NCBI RefSeq assembly: GCF_002813695.1
Contig: NZ_CP017768.1
Location: 1-64,000 of the forward strand
Source: Methanobacterium subterraneum
GTDB lineage: Archaea > Methanobacteriota > Methanobacteria > Methanobacteriales > Methanobacteriaceae
DNA length: 64,000 bases
Reading direction: 5' to 3'
Shown: positions 44,228 through 61,489 of the stretch, piece after piece
How the letters are laid out: the number at the start of each line of letters is the position of its first letter
How positions within the stretch are numbered: the first letter of the stretch is position 1
Notes under the pieces: model-generated
What the model was told of the DNA's origin: nothing
Database searches by the model: none
Seen by the model: only the letters and a program-made list of their open reading frames with translations
Position numbers and translations under genes: made by a program

Positions 44228-45481
44228 TTAAAAAGAGTCAAGTAGGAATGTTCCATTTTCAATCCTCTTCTTAAGTTCACGAGCCATTTCACGAGCCCTT
44301 TTAATATCCGATTGTCGGCAGCTCACTTCCAACTCCTTCACCCCACCTTCCCAGTCCATTACGACCTGTCCCCTTTCCATCCGGAAGGTGCCGAAGGGAC
44401 AGGAGTAGGCACACATACCACAACCGAAACACTGAATAGTGTTCAATTCATGGTTAGTGAAGGCCATGGTGGGACATCTTTTTTCAACCAGACAAGTAGT
44501 ACATTTTTGGCATAGTTCCTTTTCATAGGTTGGTCGCTCATCAGTACCCCTCCAAACTCCATAGTTTGTCTGGCTCAGGATACTGTGACGACCCCGTATA
44601 TCGGCAACAGGAAGACTTATGTCCTCATTTTTGATGAAAGTTTTTTGGAGGATTTCATCATCCAGTATGGGTATGGATGTGGCCACACTGTTATAAACCT
44701 CTGGGCCGGCTCCGGTACGGAATCCACCCAGATAATGGGGATCCATATCCTTCATATCTGCAGTAATCATCATATTAGGTTTTTGAGGACTACTTCTGGT
44801 GCCGACGTTAATGAACAATCCTTCTGAATTGTTGATAAGTAGTCGGGTACCTTTACCAATGGAATTTAATAGGGGGTCATTCTGGAGTGGGTTGAGTTCA
44901 CCGCAGCCTGAGAATGAAATTCCTTTAAAGGGCCCATCCATATCAACTGCATTGAATATGGATGAAACAGGTTCTGATGCTGGATTGGTGAATGCAGTAT
45001 AATTTTTAAAGGCAAAACGGGTTCCGATCAGTTGAGCAGTTCCAAACTCATCCATTGAAACACTGGATTTGATAATTTTACCCTCAATATCTTCCACTAC
45101 TATTTCAATTTCTTCACCACGCAGAAGGTCCTTGAACAGGAACCCTCCACCGTACTGGGGGTCAGTTATGCTGTGGGAAGTTCCGTAAACCATGAGATCC
45201 ACTGAACCTAACCATTCATTGGGGCAGGGTCCGGGGAATCCTGGAACGCCGTTTAGGGTTATCTTATGGGCTTTTTTGAATGTTCCGGGTTCTGCAACTG
45301 GTAGGTGGAATATGGCTGCTGTTCCAGACATTATACCGCAGGTGCCGGTGGTCACCACATCCACGTCTTTTACAGTAGGTTCTTCACCATCCATCACCAG
45401 ATGGGTTACTTCCTCTGCGGTGAGGATGGTGGCTTCACCTTGCTTGATCTTCTGATTTATATCCTGGATGCTCTTTTTCAA
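44228..45481 (-). CDS. Methanogenesis marker 16 metalloprotein (DUF39 plus ferredoxin)
   Basis: 417 residues. A DUF39 domain fills ~1-330 (VTTGTCGIMSGTAAIFHLP, GPCPNEWLGSVD, FSGCGELNPLQ). The C-terminus carries two 4Fe-4S motifs, CQKCTTCLVEKRCP and CFGCGMCAYSCPFG. DUF39 with NIL/ferredoxin partners has been tied to homocysteine formation from aspartate semialdehyde in Methanosarcina; this fused form is a marker of methanogens. The cysteine in TTGTCG is likely the reactive one. The role here is inferred from that work. Confidence 0.85.
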   Translation of the reverse strand: MKKSIQDINQKIKQGEATILTAEEVTHLVMDGEEPTVKDVDVVTTGTCGIMSGTAAIFHLPVAEPGTFKKAHKITLNGVPGFPGPCPNEWLGSVDLMVYGTSHSITDPQYGGGFLFKDLLRGEEIEIVVEDIEGKIIKSSVSMDEFGTAQLIGTRFAFKNYTAFTNPASEPVSSIFNAVDMDGPFKGISFSGCGELNPLQNDPLLNSIGKGTRLLINNSEGLFINVGTRSSPQKPNMMITADMKDMDPHYLGGFRTGAGPEVYNSVATSIPILDDEILQKTFIKNEDISLPVADIRGRHSILSQTNYGVWRGTDERPTYEKELCQKCTTCLVEKRCPTMAFTNHELNTIQCFGCGMCAYSCPFGTFRMERGQVVMDWEGGVKELEVSCRQSDIKRAREMARELKKRIENGTFLLDSF

Positions 45482-45580
45482 TTAGATTCCCCTTAATTCC
45501 AAGCAATTGGATAATTATGATATATAACTGAGTTTAGTGTTGATTATACTTTAATTGGATTAGGTTGAATTTTCAGGGTA

Positions 45581-48310
<2,730 letters not shown>

Positions 48311-48493
48311 AGTAATCATCAATATAATTTCTAAAAAACTTTGTTGTAAACTTAATAATGGAGGTATGATATAAATATGGTTAAATGTCCCTCGTTTAAG
48401 CTTATATTATAATATAAACTTTGTTTGCCTTTGATTGGATATAAGTTTAATCAATAAATAATTATAAATAATGATTAAAGTATTATTTGCGTG

Positions 48494-48540
48494 GTAAAAA
48501 AAATATTAAAAAGCCAAAGCCCCGAAGGGGCTATTGGCTT
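48494..48540 (-). terminator. Hairpin plus T-run after the ribosomal stalk operon
   Basis: Read on the minus strand, a GC-rich stem with arms at 48512-48522 and 48528-48540 (GCCAATAGCCCC / GGGCTTTGGC around TTCG) is followed by an A/T tract ending in a run of T. It sits just past the P1 stop at 48551. This is a bacterial-style intrinsic terminator shape, uncommon but known in archaea, where the T-run alone often suffices. Confidence 0.7.
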
Positions 48541-48550
48541 AGAAAAGAAT

Positions 48551-48878
<328 letters not shown>

Positions 48879-48958
48879 GTTTTAACTTCAAACCACTTGA
48901 ATCGATTTTCAATTCAATTCGAGTTTTATTCAATGTATTAAGTCAATCAGATGACTGA

Positions 48959-49966
48959 TTATCCGAAGAGAGCACCTAAACCAGCGGCCGCATCCTCTTC
49001 GTTATCTTCTTCCTCTTCTTCCTCTTCTTCTTCCTCTTTTTCTTCTTCAGCTGGTTGGGCTGCTGCTGCACTGGCTGTTGCATTTAACTTCTCGCGAAGT
49101 TCATCATCAACAGACTCCGCATTTTGTGCTGATGCTTCAGAGGCCACTGCCAGCATCTGTGAGTAGGCTTTGGCCAGTAAGAGGTCGGTTGTTTTGGAGG
49201 TGAGAACTTCTGCATTGAAAGCCAGATTCAGTGCTTCTCCTGCTGCTTTGGATATGATAACAGGTGTGGATGCACTGTTGAACACCACGGCATTCACTGA
49301 AAGGTTCAGTGCCCGGGTGTATGCTTTCTGAATGTCAGATATGGTTTCTTCCTCATCTATGAATAGGATGTCAGAGGTGTAAACTGTTTCATCTTCATAA
49401 GCTGCTTTAAGGTCGATTCCCACTTCCATGGGGTAGATGTCCAGACGGGTTAACATGCTGGCCACATCCCTTGAGATTTCCTCTCCCTCTGCAACTATGG
49501 TTTTGTCTTCAGTTATAACTATTTTACCCTTTTCTATCTTGGCAGGGATACCGACTTTTTGCAGTTCTCCCAGTATGGGACCAGGCATGAAACCAGTATC
49601 ACCTTTGGGTACTACAATATCTGCAATGGCTATACTCCCAGCTTTAGCAGGAGCCGGAGTTTTACTGCCCTCTAAGATTTTGTAGAGCTTGAAAGGGTTC
49701 ATATCTGTGAATATTAATGCTGGTTGACCATCCATATGATCTATAAGCACTTCAACATTGGATTTTCCCGAGTCATTCAGGGCCAGATCCATCAGGGTCT
49801 TCCTGGACATCTTGAGCTTTGCACTTCCGCGCAGGCTCTGACGCATTTTCTGGAGCTGAGGAGCTGGTATATCGGAAAGATCAGCCATTCCTACTACAGG
49901 ATGGCTTTCGATCATGTCTTTAAGCTCTTTAACCTCTTCCTTTTTCCATTCGGCTACATGTGGCAT
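48959..49966 (-). CDS. rpl10: 50S ribosomal protein L10 (P0)
   Basis: 335 residues, archaeal P0 type. An rRNA-binding N-terminal domain ([24 protein letters not shown], then [18 protein letters not shown]) precedes an insert domain, helices that bind P1 dimers, and a Glu-rich hinge ending in GLGALFG as in P1. The length is usual. Its ATG lies one base after the L1 stop, so the stalk genes are cotranslated. Confidence 0.95.
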   Translation of the reverse strand: MPHVAEWKKEEVKELKDMIESHPVVGMADLSDIPAPQLQKMRQSLRGSAKLKMSRKTLMDLALNDSGKSNVEVLIDHMDGQPALIFTDMNPFKLYKILEGSKTPAPAKAGSIAIADIVVPKGDTGFMPGPILGELQKVGIPAKIEKGKIVITEDKTIVAEGEEISRDVASMLTRLDIYPMEVGIDLKAAYEDETVYTSDILFIDEEETISDIQKAYTRALNLSVNAVVFNSASTPVIISKAAGEALNLAFNAEVLTSKTTDLLLAKAYSQMLAVASEASAQNAESVDDELREKLNATASAAAAQPAEEEKEEEEEEEEEEDNEEDAAAGLGALFG

Positions 49967-49967
49967 T

Positions 49968-50606
<639 letters not shown>

Positions 50607-50707
50607 GTAAATTCCTCCGAACTCTTCTAATTGTGAAAAGTTCAATCTAATGGTTTGGATTTCGTTGTGTTTGTATCTAAGTCGTGTTTACTTTTTTAGA
50701 ATATAAT

Positions 50708-50737
50708 TGGTGATGTATTGTCACCAGAATTATAAAT
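50708..50737 (-). promoter_or_regulatory. TATA box and dyad ahead of the L1-L10-P1 genes
   Basis: On the minus strand, AATTTATAATTC (about 50740-50729) resembles an archaeal TATA box. Directly after it lies an exact inverted repeat TGGTGA-7-TCACCA (50708-50726). This could be a promoter with an operator between L11 and L1, or a leader hairpin for regulation. The L1 start is ~100 bases further down. Confidence 0.4.
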
Positions 50738-50753
50738 TTAACAAGTCATCAAA

Positions 50754-51685
<932 letters not shown>

Positions 51686-51708
51686 AATATCACTAACCTG
51701 ACAAAGCT

Positions 51709-51914
<206 letters not shown>

Positions 51915-51917
51915 TAG

Positions 51918-51950
<33 letters not shown>

Positions 51951-52089
51951 TATATTAAAAATAGGTTATTGCCCTGAGGACATATAAACCTTTGCATGGG
52001 GAAGACAGAACAGACTAGGGTCAATGTTGGGGGGTTAGAGAAAGATTAAACTCCCTAATCAATTACTTCCCCTTTTAGAAAGGATTTGT

Positions 52090-53253
<1,164 letters not shown>

Positions 53254-53309
53254 CAAATGTTGGTTATCTTAAATGTGTTATTGTACTAACTTATATTTAA
53301 AAGCAACGG

Positions 53310-53462
<153 letters not shown>

Positions 53463-53468
53463 TAGAAT

Positions 53469-54032
<564 letters not shown>

Positions 54033-54424
54033 TATTTCCCTCCGTTAATCAATTTTTCAGTAATTATTATGATCTGTGTATATTTTGATATATTAGTCTG
54101 ATCTTCATTATATTAGTCTGATCTTCTTACAACAATTGCCTTTTTTAAAGTTGTGGGATTTAATGGAATTGGAAGGCTCCTTGGTTAAAAATTCATATTT
54201 TTTCCATCCTTTTTTCGGTGTTTAAAATACTTTAAATATAAACGACTATTAATTATGTGATGAATTGATAGTGAGAGTGAAATGTGGATGAAAATAAATT
54301 AAATCATCTAAATTGAATAAAAAAAATCTGAGGTATTATTAATTAAATCATGTAATTAGGAATTATTAATGATTGACATGAGTAAAGATTAATAAAAAAA
54401 CCTGTTTAAAAAAACGTGATGTTT
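54033..54424. other. Divergent intergenic region with a 20-base tandem repeat
   Basis: TATTAGTCTGATCTTCATTA at 54091-54110 is copied at 54111-54126 (16 matching bases). Farther right is AT-rich DNA ending in GTGATGTTT before comA. No gene seen. The repeat lies upstream of the minus-strand gene at 54032 and might be an operator. Confidence 0.5.
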
Positions 54425-55974
<1,550 letters not shown>

Positions 55975-56349
55975 ATGGAATTATTGTAATTGGGGTGCCA
56001 ACCAAGGAATTCTTGGAATTCAGCACCCTAAAATCACGATAATTAAAAATAATTCCCATCTAAGTTTCAATTGTCATTTATTTGTTCATTTTTAACTTTA
56101 TAATAAGAATGTCTAACAGGGATCAATCATTATTTTCTCGAAAAAAACTTTAAGCACTTCATTCTACTTAGTTGTATAAAATTTATTCTTTTAGAAAAAC
56201 TTACTTTACATAACCTGAATTACAGATCAATTGTAATGATATAACGCTTTAAATTCAATATATAATTGAAATCAAATGTGAATTGAATCCTTACAATAAA
56301 ATTGAGTTAATTAATAAATTAAAATTAAATATATAAATGGTGATTTTTC
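55975..56349. other. AT-rich intergenic region
   Basis: Between the ABC ATPase gene and the GTPase gene. It contains GGAATTCTTGGAATTC-like words near the ATPase end and an AT-rich promoter area. A TATA-like AATATATAAATGG at 56326-56340 lies only ~10-20 bases before the ATG and so is not a normal promoter for that gene. No coding frame recognised. Confidence 0.35.
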
Positions 56350-57051
56350 ATGAGAATGGTAATTGTTGCCGGAACACCTGGTTCTGGAAAAACAGCTGTT
56401 TTAATCCATGCATTGCGCAGCTTAAATGAAATGGGATTAAAATCAGCTGTGGTGAAAGTGGACTGCCTCTACACTGATGATGATCGTAAATTTGCAAAGA
56501 TAGGAGTACCAACCAAGGTTGGATTATCCATGGACATGTGCCCTGATCACTATGCCATCTACAATCTGGAGGAAATGGTTGACTGGGCAGATGAAAATGA
56601 GGCAGAACTCTTAGTAGTTGAAACTGCTGGCCTATGCCACCGCTGTGCACCGTTCACAGTGAATTCACTGGGAGTTTGTGTTATAGATGCCACCAGCGGA
56701 CCTAACACTCCCCTCAAGGTAGGGCCGTTTTTGAGTACTGCCGATATAGCAGTAATTACTAAGGGAGACATGATATCCCAGGCAGAAAGGGAAATATTCC
56801 GTGAAAGAATCCTGGAAGTAAACCCTAAATGTAAAATAATAGAAGCTAACGGTTTAAGCGGACAAGGATGCGCTGAACTAGCAGATGAAATTATAAAATC
56901 CCCGGACGTCACCCTGGAAGGTGAGAAGCTCCGACACTCCGCACCATTAGCAGTGTGCACCCTGTGTGTAGGAGAGACCAAGGTGAACAAAAAATACCAC
57001 CGGGGTATCCTGCGCCGTATTGATGGATTCCAGAGCTACGAAGGAGAATAA
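56350..57051 (+). CDS. CobW/HypB/UreG-type GTPase
   Basis: 233 residues, P-loop GTPase of the metal-chaperone group. Walker [23 protein letters not shown], then [19 protein letters not shown] as NKxD-like motif and a C-terminal CTLCVGE. The many cysteines (LCHRC, MCPD, CTLC) suggest binding of a metal or an Fe-S cluster. GGTGATTTTTC lies before ATG 56350. The following gene is an Fe-S protein starting right after the stop. Client unknown. Confidence 0.8.
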   Translation: MRMVIVAGTPGSGKTAVLIHALRSLNEMGLKSAVVKVDCLYTDDDRKFAKIGVPTKVGLSMDMCPDHYAIYNLEEMVDWADENEAELLVVETAGLCHRCAPFTVNSLGVCVIDATSGPNTPLKVGPFLSTADIAVITKGDMISQAEREIFRERILEVNPKCKIIEANGLSGQGCAELADEIIKSPDVTLEGEKLRHSAPLAVCTLCVGETKVNKKYHRGILRRIDGFQSYEGE

Positions 57052-57762
57052 TTGGCTGATAAAGGGTGTTATGTGATGAGTAAAGTTCCCATTGATATTG
57101 GTCAGAAAAACGAAGTCTTAATGCTGCTTCCCGGTTACAACTGTGGGATCTGTGGATATGCACGCTGCGATGAATTTGCAGGAGCACTCCTCAGAAAAAG
57201 AGCACCACTTGAAAAATGCCGTTTCATGTACCAGGAGATGTTTCAGGATGATCTGGCCAAACTCAAGGAAATATTAAAGGAAACCAAAGTAATTCCTGAG
57301 AAAGAGAAAATTGTAGGGGTTATGGATGGATATGAGGCGGATATCATCCTTAAACCAATTCCCGGGGAAGATTCATGCCGGGAAACCCTATTTCCATTCA
57401 CCAGGGAAAAGATAAAACCTGGGGAAATCATAAGGTACCGTCCCCTGGGCTGCCCAGTCACCCATTTTGCCAAAGTCTTAGATGAAAACCATGGATTAAT
57501 CACTGTCCACCTTGTGGGACCATGTCACCGCCTGGATCCAGAGGCTGACTTTGAATATAGGGAGGTAGGTGTCTGTATGGTGGGTGGATTTGAAGGATTT
57601 ATTGAAGGTGAACTACCTCGGGTAGGTGAAACAGTCCGGTTTCTACCCTACCACTGTATGATGCAGAAAGTTCATTCCGGAGTAGTAGTTCAACTGGAAG
57701 GTAGAAGGGCTATTATTGAAGGTATTGACCTAAAAGTTTGGGCTCCTCCAGTTAAGGGATAA
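57052..57762 (+). CDS. Fe-S protein paired with the CobW-like GTPase
   Basis: 236 residues. An N-terminal 4Fe-4S motif [18 protein letters not shown] with a later Cys (KCRFMY) has the CxxCx4C...C pattern of the PF04060 Fe-S domain. The rest is a beta-rich domain with [26 protein letters not shown] and [11 protein letters not shown], adding more Cys/His. TTG 57052 directly follows the GTPase stop, with AAGGAGA inside the end of that gene; ATG 57076 is an alternative start. Together with the GTPase it looks like a cluster-delivery pair. Confidence 0.75.
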   Translation: MADKGCYVMSKVPIDIGQKNEVLMLLPGYNCGICGYARCDEFAGALLRKRAPLEKCRFMYQEMFQDDLAKLKEILKETKVIPEKEKIVGVMDGYEADIILKPIPGEDSCRETLFPFTREKIKPGEIIRYRPLGCPVTHFAKVLDENHGLITVHLVGPCHRLDPEADFEYREVGVCMVGGFEGFIEGELPRVGETVRFLPYHCMMQKVHSGVVVQLEGRRAIIEGIDLKVWAPPVKG

Positions 57763-57846
57763 AAAAACCTTAACTGGGTTTACCTAGTTTCTATAAAAAT
57801 TTCCCATGTTACTAAAAAATTTTTATTATCTTTATTTTTAGATATC

Positions 57847-58740
57847 ATGAATCAATCAAAACCTGAAATCTTTCAGAAACAGGAATATATGGAATATTCC
57901 ATAGATAAAAGCAGTTATAAACTAATACCTGTTCAATCAGGTTATATTAAACCTGGAGAACCCTATGATGTTATAATTGAAAATGCTGTGGATTTTTTGG
58001 AGGATGGTGATTTTTTGGTGGTTTCTGAAACTCCTCTGGCTGTGTCCCAGGGGCGACTGGTGGATGAAGCTGAATTTAAACCATCCTTCAGTGCTTATAT
58101 CTTGGCGGACCTATGGTCCAAGTATTTATGGGGTTACATCCTGGGTCCATTATTGGGCATAAAAAAAAGAACCATTAAAAATCTTAGAAAACTTCCTCCT
58201 GAGGCTCGTTCTCATAAAGAAGTAATCTTAAATTACTATGGTTGGAAACACGCTCTTAAACCAGCTTCTGAGGCTGGTGTTGATTTGAGTAATGCACCTG
58301 GAACTTGTGTTTCACTTTTACCCCATGATCCTCAGAGTCTTTCAGAGGATATGGCTGCTAAAATTAAGAGCATATGCAATAAAAATGTTACTGTGATGGT
58401 TATTGACACCGATGCAACTTATAAAATTGGGAAAATGAAATTCACATCCCTTCCCATTTCTATAAAGGAGATTAGAAATAATTGGGGAATATTCGGCTAT
58501 TTGTTAGGTCGATTGGGCAATATAATTGGCCCCACTCCATTGGGTGTTTCCAAACACCATGAACTTGATGAAATTTTTCAAATTGCTCAGGCAGCAGAAG
58601 AATGCCAGAAAATCCATGAAAACAGTATGGAAACAGTTTATGAAATGCAAGAACTACTTGATGGCGACGTGACTACCATAACCATAGATATGTTAGATTC
58701 AATAATTCACAGCCCTGCAATTATAGTTAGAAAATCATAA
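57847..58740 (+). CDS. CofE-like F420:glutamate ligase family protein
   Basis: 297 residues. The CofE/F420_ligase fold is indicated by [34 protein letters not shown] and the acidic DTDATYK. It differs from true CofE at several points and is longer, so glutamylation of F420-0 is not certain; other family members act on different cofactors. It lies downstream of the Fe-S pair and ahead of the candidate RNA. Confidence 0.7.
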   Translation: MNQSKPEIFQKQEYMEYSIDKSSYKLIPVQSGYIKPGEPYDVIIENAVDFLEDGDFLVVSETPLAVSQGRLVDEAEFKPSFSAYILADLWSKYLWGYILGPLLGIKKRTIKNLRKLPPEARSHKEVILNYYGWKHALKPASEAGVDLSNAPGTCVSLLPHDPQSLSEDMAAKIKSICNKNVTVMVIDTDATYKIGKMKFTSLPISIKEIRNNWGIFGYLLGRLGNIIGPTPLGVSKHHELDEIFQIAQAAEECQKIHENSMETVYEMQELLDGDVTTITIDMLDSIIHSPAIIVRKS

Positions 58741-58807
58741 TAAAACGATTTTAAAGTTTTTATCAATATTAGTTAAAGGAATGATTCGGTTTTGTAGGGA
58801 CATTAAC

Positions 58808-58842
58808 AAAATATAAATACTATCTTGGCCCATATAGATAGT
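58808..58842 (+). promoter_or_regulatory. TATA box with dyad at the transcription start
   Basis: AAAATATAAATAC at 58808-58820 is a good archaeal TATA box. An exact inverted repeat ACTATCT-10-AGATAGT (58819-58842) starts immediately after it and covers the expected start of transcription at about 58840. No open frame follows within 300 bases, so the promoter probably drives a non-coding RNA. Confidence 0.55.
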
Positions 58843-59060
58843 TAACCCAAGATATTTTTAACACCCAAAGATAAGCTCTATTTCAGTGATAACTAGCTAA
58901 AGCGTGGGTATTGTTATAACCCGAAGGGGTTTTGGGGGCGGAGAAAGACATTTTAGCTTTTCAAATTTAGGCGGCTACTTTACACCACGGCGGGTGATAT
59001 TTAGCATTGCTTGGTTTGACCTATCAGTTTTATGGTTGATTACTTTCTCTAATTTGAGGA
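58840..59060 (+). ncRNA. Candidate structured non-coding RNA
   Basis: A gene-free stretch much richer in GC than the surrounding intergenic DNA. Visible stems: AGCTAAA (58895-58901) with TTTAGCT (58952-58958), 7 pairs, enclosing AACCC-GAAG-GGGTT (58918-58931); then a second element with GCTA (58974-58977) / TAGC (59002-59005) around CACC / GGTG (58983-58996). Two hairpins joined by a short AT linker resemble an H/ACA-type layout, but ACA boxes and kink-turns are not firmly seen. It does not match SRP RNA, RNase P RNA or tRNA as I know them. Ends are approximate. Confidence 0.4.
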
Positions 59061-59101
59061 ATTGATTGCTTTAACTGAGAAGATTGATTGCTTAAAATTA
59101 T

Positions 59102-59139
59102 TAGATCCCGAAACTTAATAGATCCCCGAAAATATAAGA
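59102..59139 (+). promoter_or_regulatory. tfe: tfe promoter with two direct repeats
   Basis: TAGATCCCGAAA (59102-59113) recurs as TAGATCCCCGAAA (59119-59131), overlapping a TATA-like AAAATATAAGA (59129-59139). The tfe ATG is at 59177. The repeat pair at the BRE/TATA position could be a regulator site. A second direct repeat ATTGATTGCTT occurs nearby (59061-59071 and 59083-59093). Confidence 0.5.
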
Positions 59140-59176
59140 GCTGCTAAAAATGTCAAAATATGAAGGAGGAGACGAG

Positions 59177-59662
59177 ATGCTTGCAGATCCTAACGTGCAG
59201 GAGATTCTCATTGATGTTACTAAAGATGATGAGAATAGCATCCCCATTATTCAATGTTTATTGAATGGCAAAACAACCGATGAGGAAATTGCTGAAGAAA
59301 CTGAAATTCGACTTAACATTGTAAGGAGAATACTCTACAAACTATACGATGCTGGTGTGGCCAGTTACAAGAGAAGTAAGGATCCTGAAACTCAATGGTA
59401 TACTTACAGTTGGAAGTTTGAGGAAGATAAAATCGCTGAGATTATATCGGAGAAATTTGAGAAATTCTCCATGGAAATCCACCAATCTCTGGAATATGAA
59501 GAGGACAACATGTTTTTTGTCTGCCCCAATGGTTGTCGATATAATTTCGAAGAAGCTTCTGAAAGAAACTTCATATGCCCTGACTGCAATACAAACATGG
59601 AATTCCAGGACAATTCATCAATAATAACTGAGTTAAAGGAGTTAAAGGAAAGAATGAGTTAA
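59177..59662 (+). CDS. tfe: Transcription initiation factor TFE (alpha)
   Basis: About 161 residues. The N-terminal winged helix ([41 protein letters not shown]) is followed by a zinc ribbon [14 protein letters not shown] ... FICPDC. It helps open the promoter with TBP and TFB. ATG 59177 is preferred to ATG 59150, because AGGAGG at 59164-59170 serves it and the family starts here. Confidence 0.93.
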   Translation: MLADPNVQEILIDVTKDDENSIPIIQCLLNGKTTDEEIAEETEIRLNIVRRILYKLYDAGVASYKRSKDPETQWYTYSWKFEEDKIAEIISEKFEKFSMEIHQSLEYEEDNMFFVCPNGCRYNFEEASERNFICPDCNTNMEFQDNSSIITELKELKERMS

Positions 59663-59881
59663 TTACTCTCCCTATACTTCCCATATCCTGCAATTATAAA
59701 TCCTAAAATTAAGATTTTAATCATTTTTCATGATTTAAATCGTACAATCTCCATATATTGTTTTAGTAGATAAATTAATTTTAGAATATAGAAATCATGT
59801 GGTTATGATTAAATTTTTACTCCCACTAATGTGTATCTACCAGTGATTGTTAATTATGCCAAAAAAAGTTTAGGTGAATAC

Positions 59882-60400
59882 TTGATTTTGAATGAATATC
59901 CATCTTCTGATATTTTAGAAGAATTTAATTGTTCTTTTTTTGTGATTGAACATTCTCAAGCAGTCATGTTAAAGGCAAACCAGCTTGCAATGGATTTTGA
60001 ATTGGAAGTAGACTTGGACCTGGTTAAAAAAGGAGCTATTCTCCATGATGTCGGGCGTTCCAAGACAAATGGCATAAAACACGCCATTGTGGGAGCAAAA
60101 ATCCTTAAAAATGAAGGTTTCCCCCCAGAAGTTATCAAAATTGTGGAAAGACACATCGGGGCTGGGATTACTAAAGAAGAAGCTTTAATTCTAGGATTAC
60201 CCCCTAAAGATTATGTTCCAATCACTTTAGAAGAAAAACTTGTAGCCCATGCCGATAACCTGATACATGGCACTAAAGAGGTTGACTTGGATTTTGTGAT
60301 AAAGAAATGGAAAAAAAACTTGGGAGAACACCATCCCTCAATACCTAAATTAATGAAACTACACTATGAAGTTACCGGAAAAATCCAGTACCCTATTTAA
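59882..60400 (+). CDS. HD-domain hydrolase, TIGR00295 family
   Basis: About 172 residues. HD motif [10 protein letters not shown] with upstream His in VIEHSQAV and later HAIVGAKIL and HADNLIHG. This is the archaeal/bacterial HDIG-like TIGR00295 family of predicted phosphohydrolases. TTG 59882 is chosen since AGGTGA lies four bases ahead and the N-terminus then fits; a GTG at 59831 is the longer alternative without a ribosome binding site. The substrate is unknown. Confidence 0.75.
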   Translation: MILNEYPSSDILEEFNCSFFVIEHSQAVMLKANQLAMDFELEVDLDLVKKGAILHDVGRSKTNGIKHAIVGAKILKNEGFPPEVIKIVERHIGAGITKEEALILGLPPKDYVPITLEEKLVAHADNLIHGTKEVDLDFVIKKWKKNLGEHHPSIPKLMKLHYEVTGKIQYPI

Positions 60401-60718
60401 CAATCGTTAATTAAACCTTTCTTGTTTTTAGCTATACTTTAAACTTCTGATTTATTTAAATAAGATTTATTAATACCTATTTTGTCATATTAAAATATAT
60501 ATTTGATTGGAGTGTTTTCAGGGGTTATCAAATTTAATCTTTATATCCTAATTGATACCTTATAAGATTGATACCTAAGGATAACCTTCTGAGAAAAATG
60601 GGACCAAGTGTACTAAACGTATAATCCAATTAATAATATTAAATCAGAATGAAATTTTATATAGCTGTGATTTTTAAAAAGTTAATATACACATTTAAGT
60701 AGAATATTTGGTGGTAAT
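60401..60718. other. Intergenic region with tfuA promoter
   Basis: No gene seen. A TATA-like TTTTATATAG around 60656-60665 would place transcription ~35 bases before the tfuA TTG. The rest is AT-rich. Confidence 0.4.
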
Positions 60719-61360
60719 TTGGATAAAAAACGAATAGTGGTGTTTATTGGACCTTCACTTTCTTTAAATCAGGCCCGGAAGATTTTGGATGCTGAATATC
60801 ACCCCCCAGTAGCTAGGGATGATGTGGCTATCCTTTTAAACGATCCTCCAGATATCATTGGAATAATTGATGGTGTTTTCCACCAGCAGCCTGCAGTATC
60901 CCACCGGGAAATACTTCATGCCCTGGAAGCAGGGGTAATAATTGTAGGGGGATCCAGCATGGGGGCCCTTAGATCGGCAGAACTAGATTATGCTGGCATG
61001 ATTGGAATTGGAAAGGTTTACCAGAATTATCGGGATGGAGTAATAGAATCTGATGATGATGTGGCCATTGTTTTTAATCCAGAAACCCATGAACTCCTGT
61101 CTGAAGCTCTGGTTAGCATGAATCACAACTTCCAAATGGCTGAAAAAGATGGCATAATCACATCTAGTGATGTAAAAAACTTATACGAAACAGCAAAAAA
61201 AATTTATTACCCTCAAAGGACATACACTCGTGTTTTAAAGGATTCTAAGCTGGATAAAGAAAAGAAAAAAACGCTTAATAGTTATTTGGACAATAAAGGA
61301 ATTGATATCAAGGAAGAGGATGCTAAGAAAGTTTTGGAGTATATTAAAGAATTAATTTAA
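60719..61360 (+). CDS. TfuA-related McrA-glycine thioamidation protein
   Basis: 213 residues. TfuA family: [38 protein letters not shown] and the [13 protein letters not shown] motif. In methanogens TfuA works with YcaO to turn a glycine of methyl-coenzyme M reductase (McrA) into thioglycine. TTG 60719 with GGTGGTAAT ahead. No ycaO is in the window; larE follows 130 bases on, possibly as sulfur supplier. Confidence 0.88.
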   Translation: MDKKRIVVFIGPSLSLNQARKILDAEYHPPVARDDVAILLNDPPDIIGIIDGVFHQQPAVSHREILHALEAGVIIVGGSSMGALRSAELDYAGMIGIGKVYQNYRDGVIESDDDVAIVFNPETHELLSEALVSMNHNFQMAEKDGIITSSDVKNLYETAKKIYYPQRTYTRVLKDSKLDKEKKKTLNSYLDNKGIDIKEEDAKKVLEYIKELI

Positions 61361-61489
61361 TGAACCCCCAGACTCCATCTTTCAGACCGGTGATGGGTTT
61401 AATTATTCAATAGAATCTATCCGCAGTCAGGTTGATGTTTCTCTGCACATAATTGCTGTATTATAATATTAGGGAATTCGTGATGTTTT

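Noticed and set aside
58840..59060. Region considered as SRP RNA, RNase P RNA or tRNA
   Set aside because: The conserved SRP GGAA-tetraloop domain, the RNase P core motifs and a T-loop (GGTTCRA) were looked for by eye and not found.
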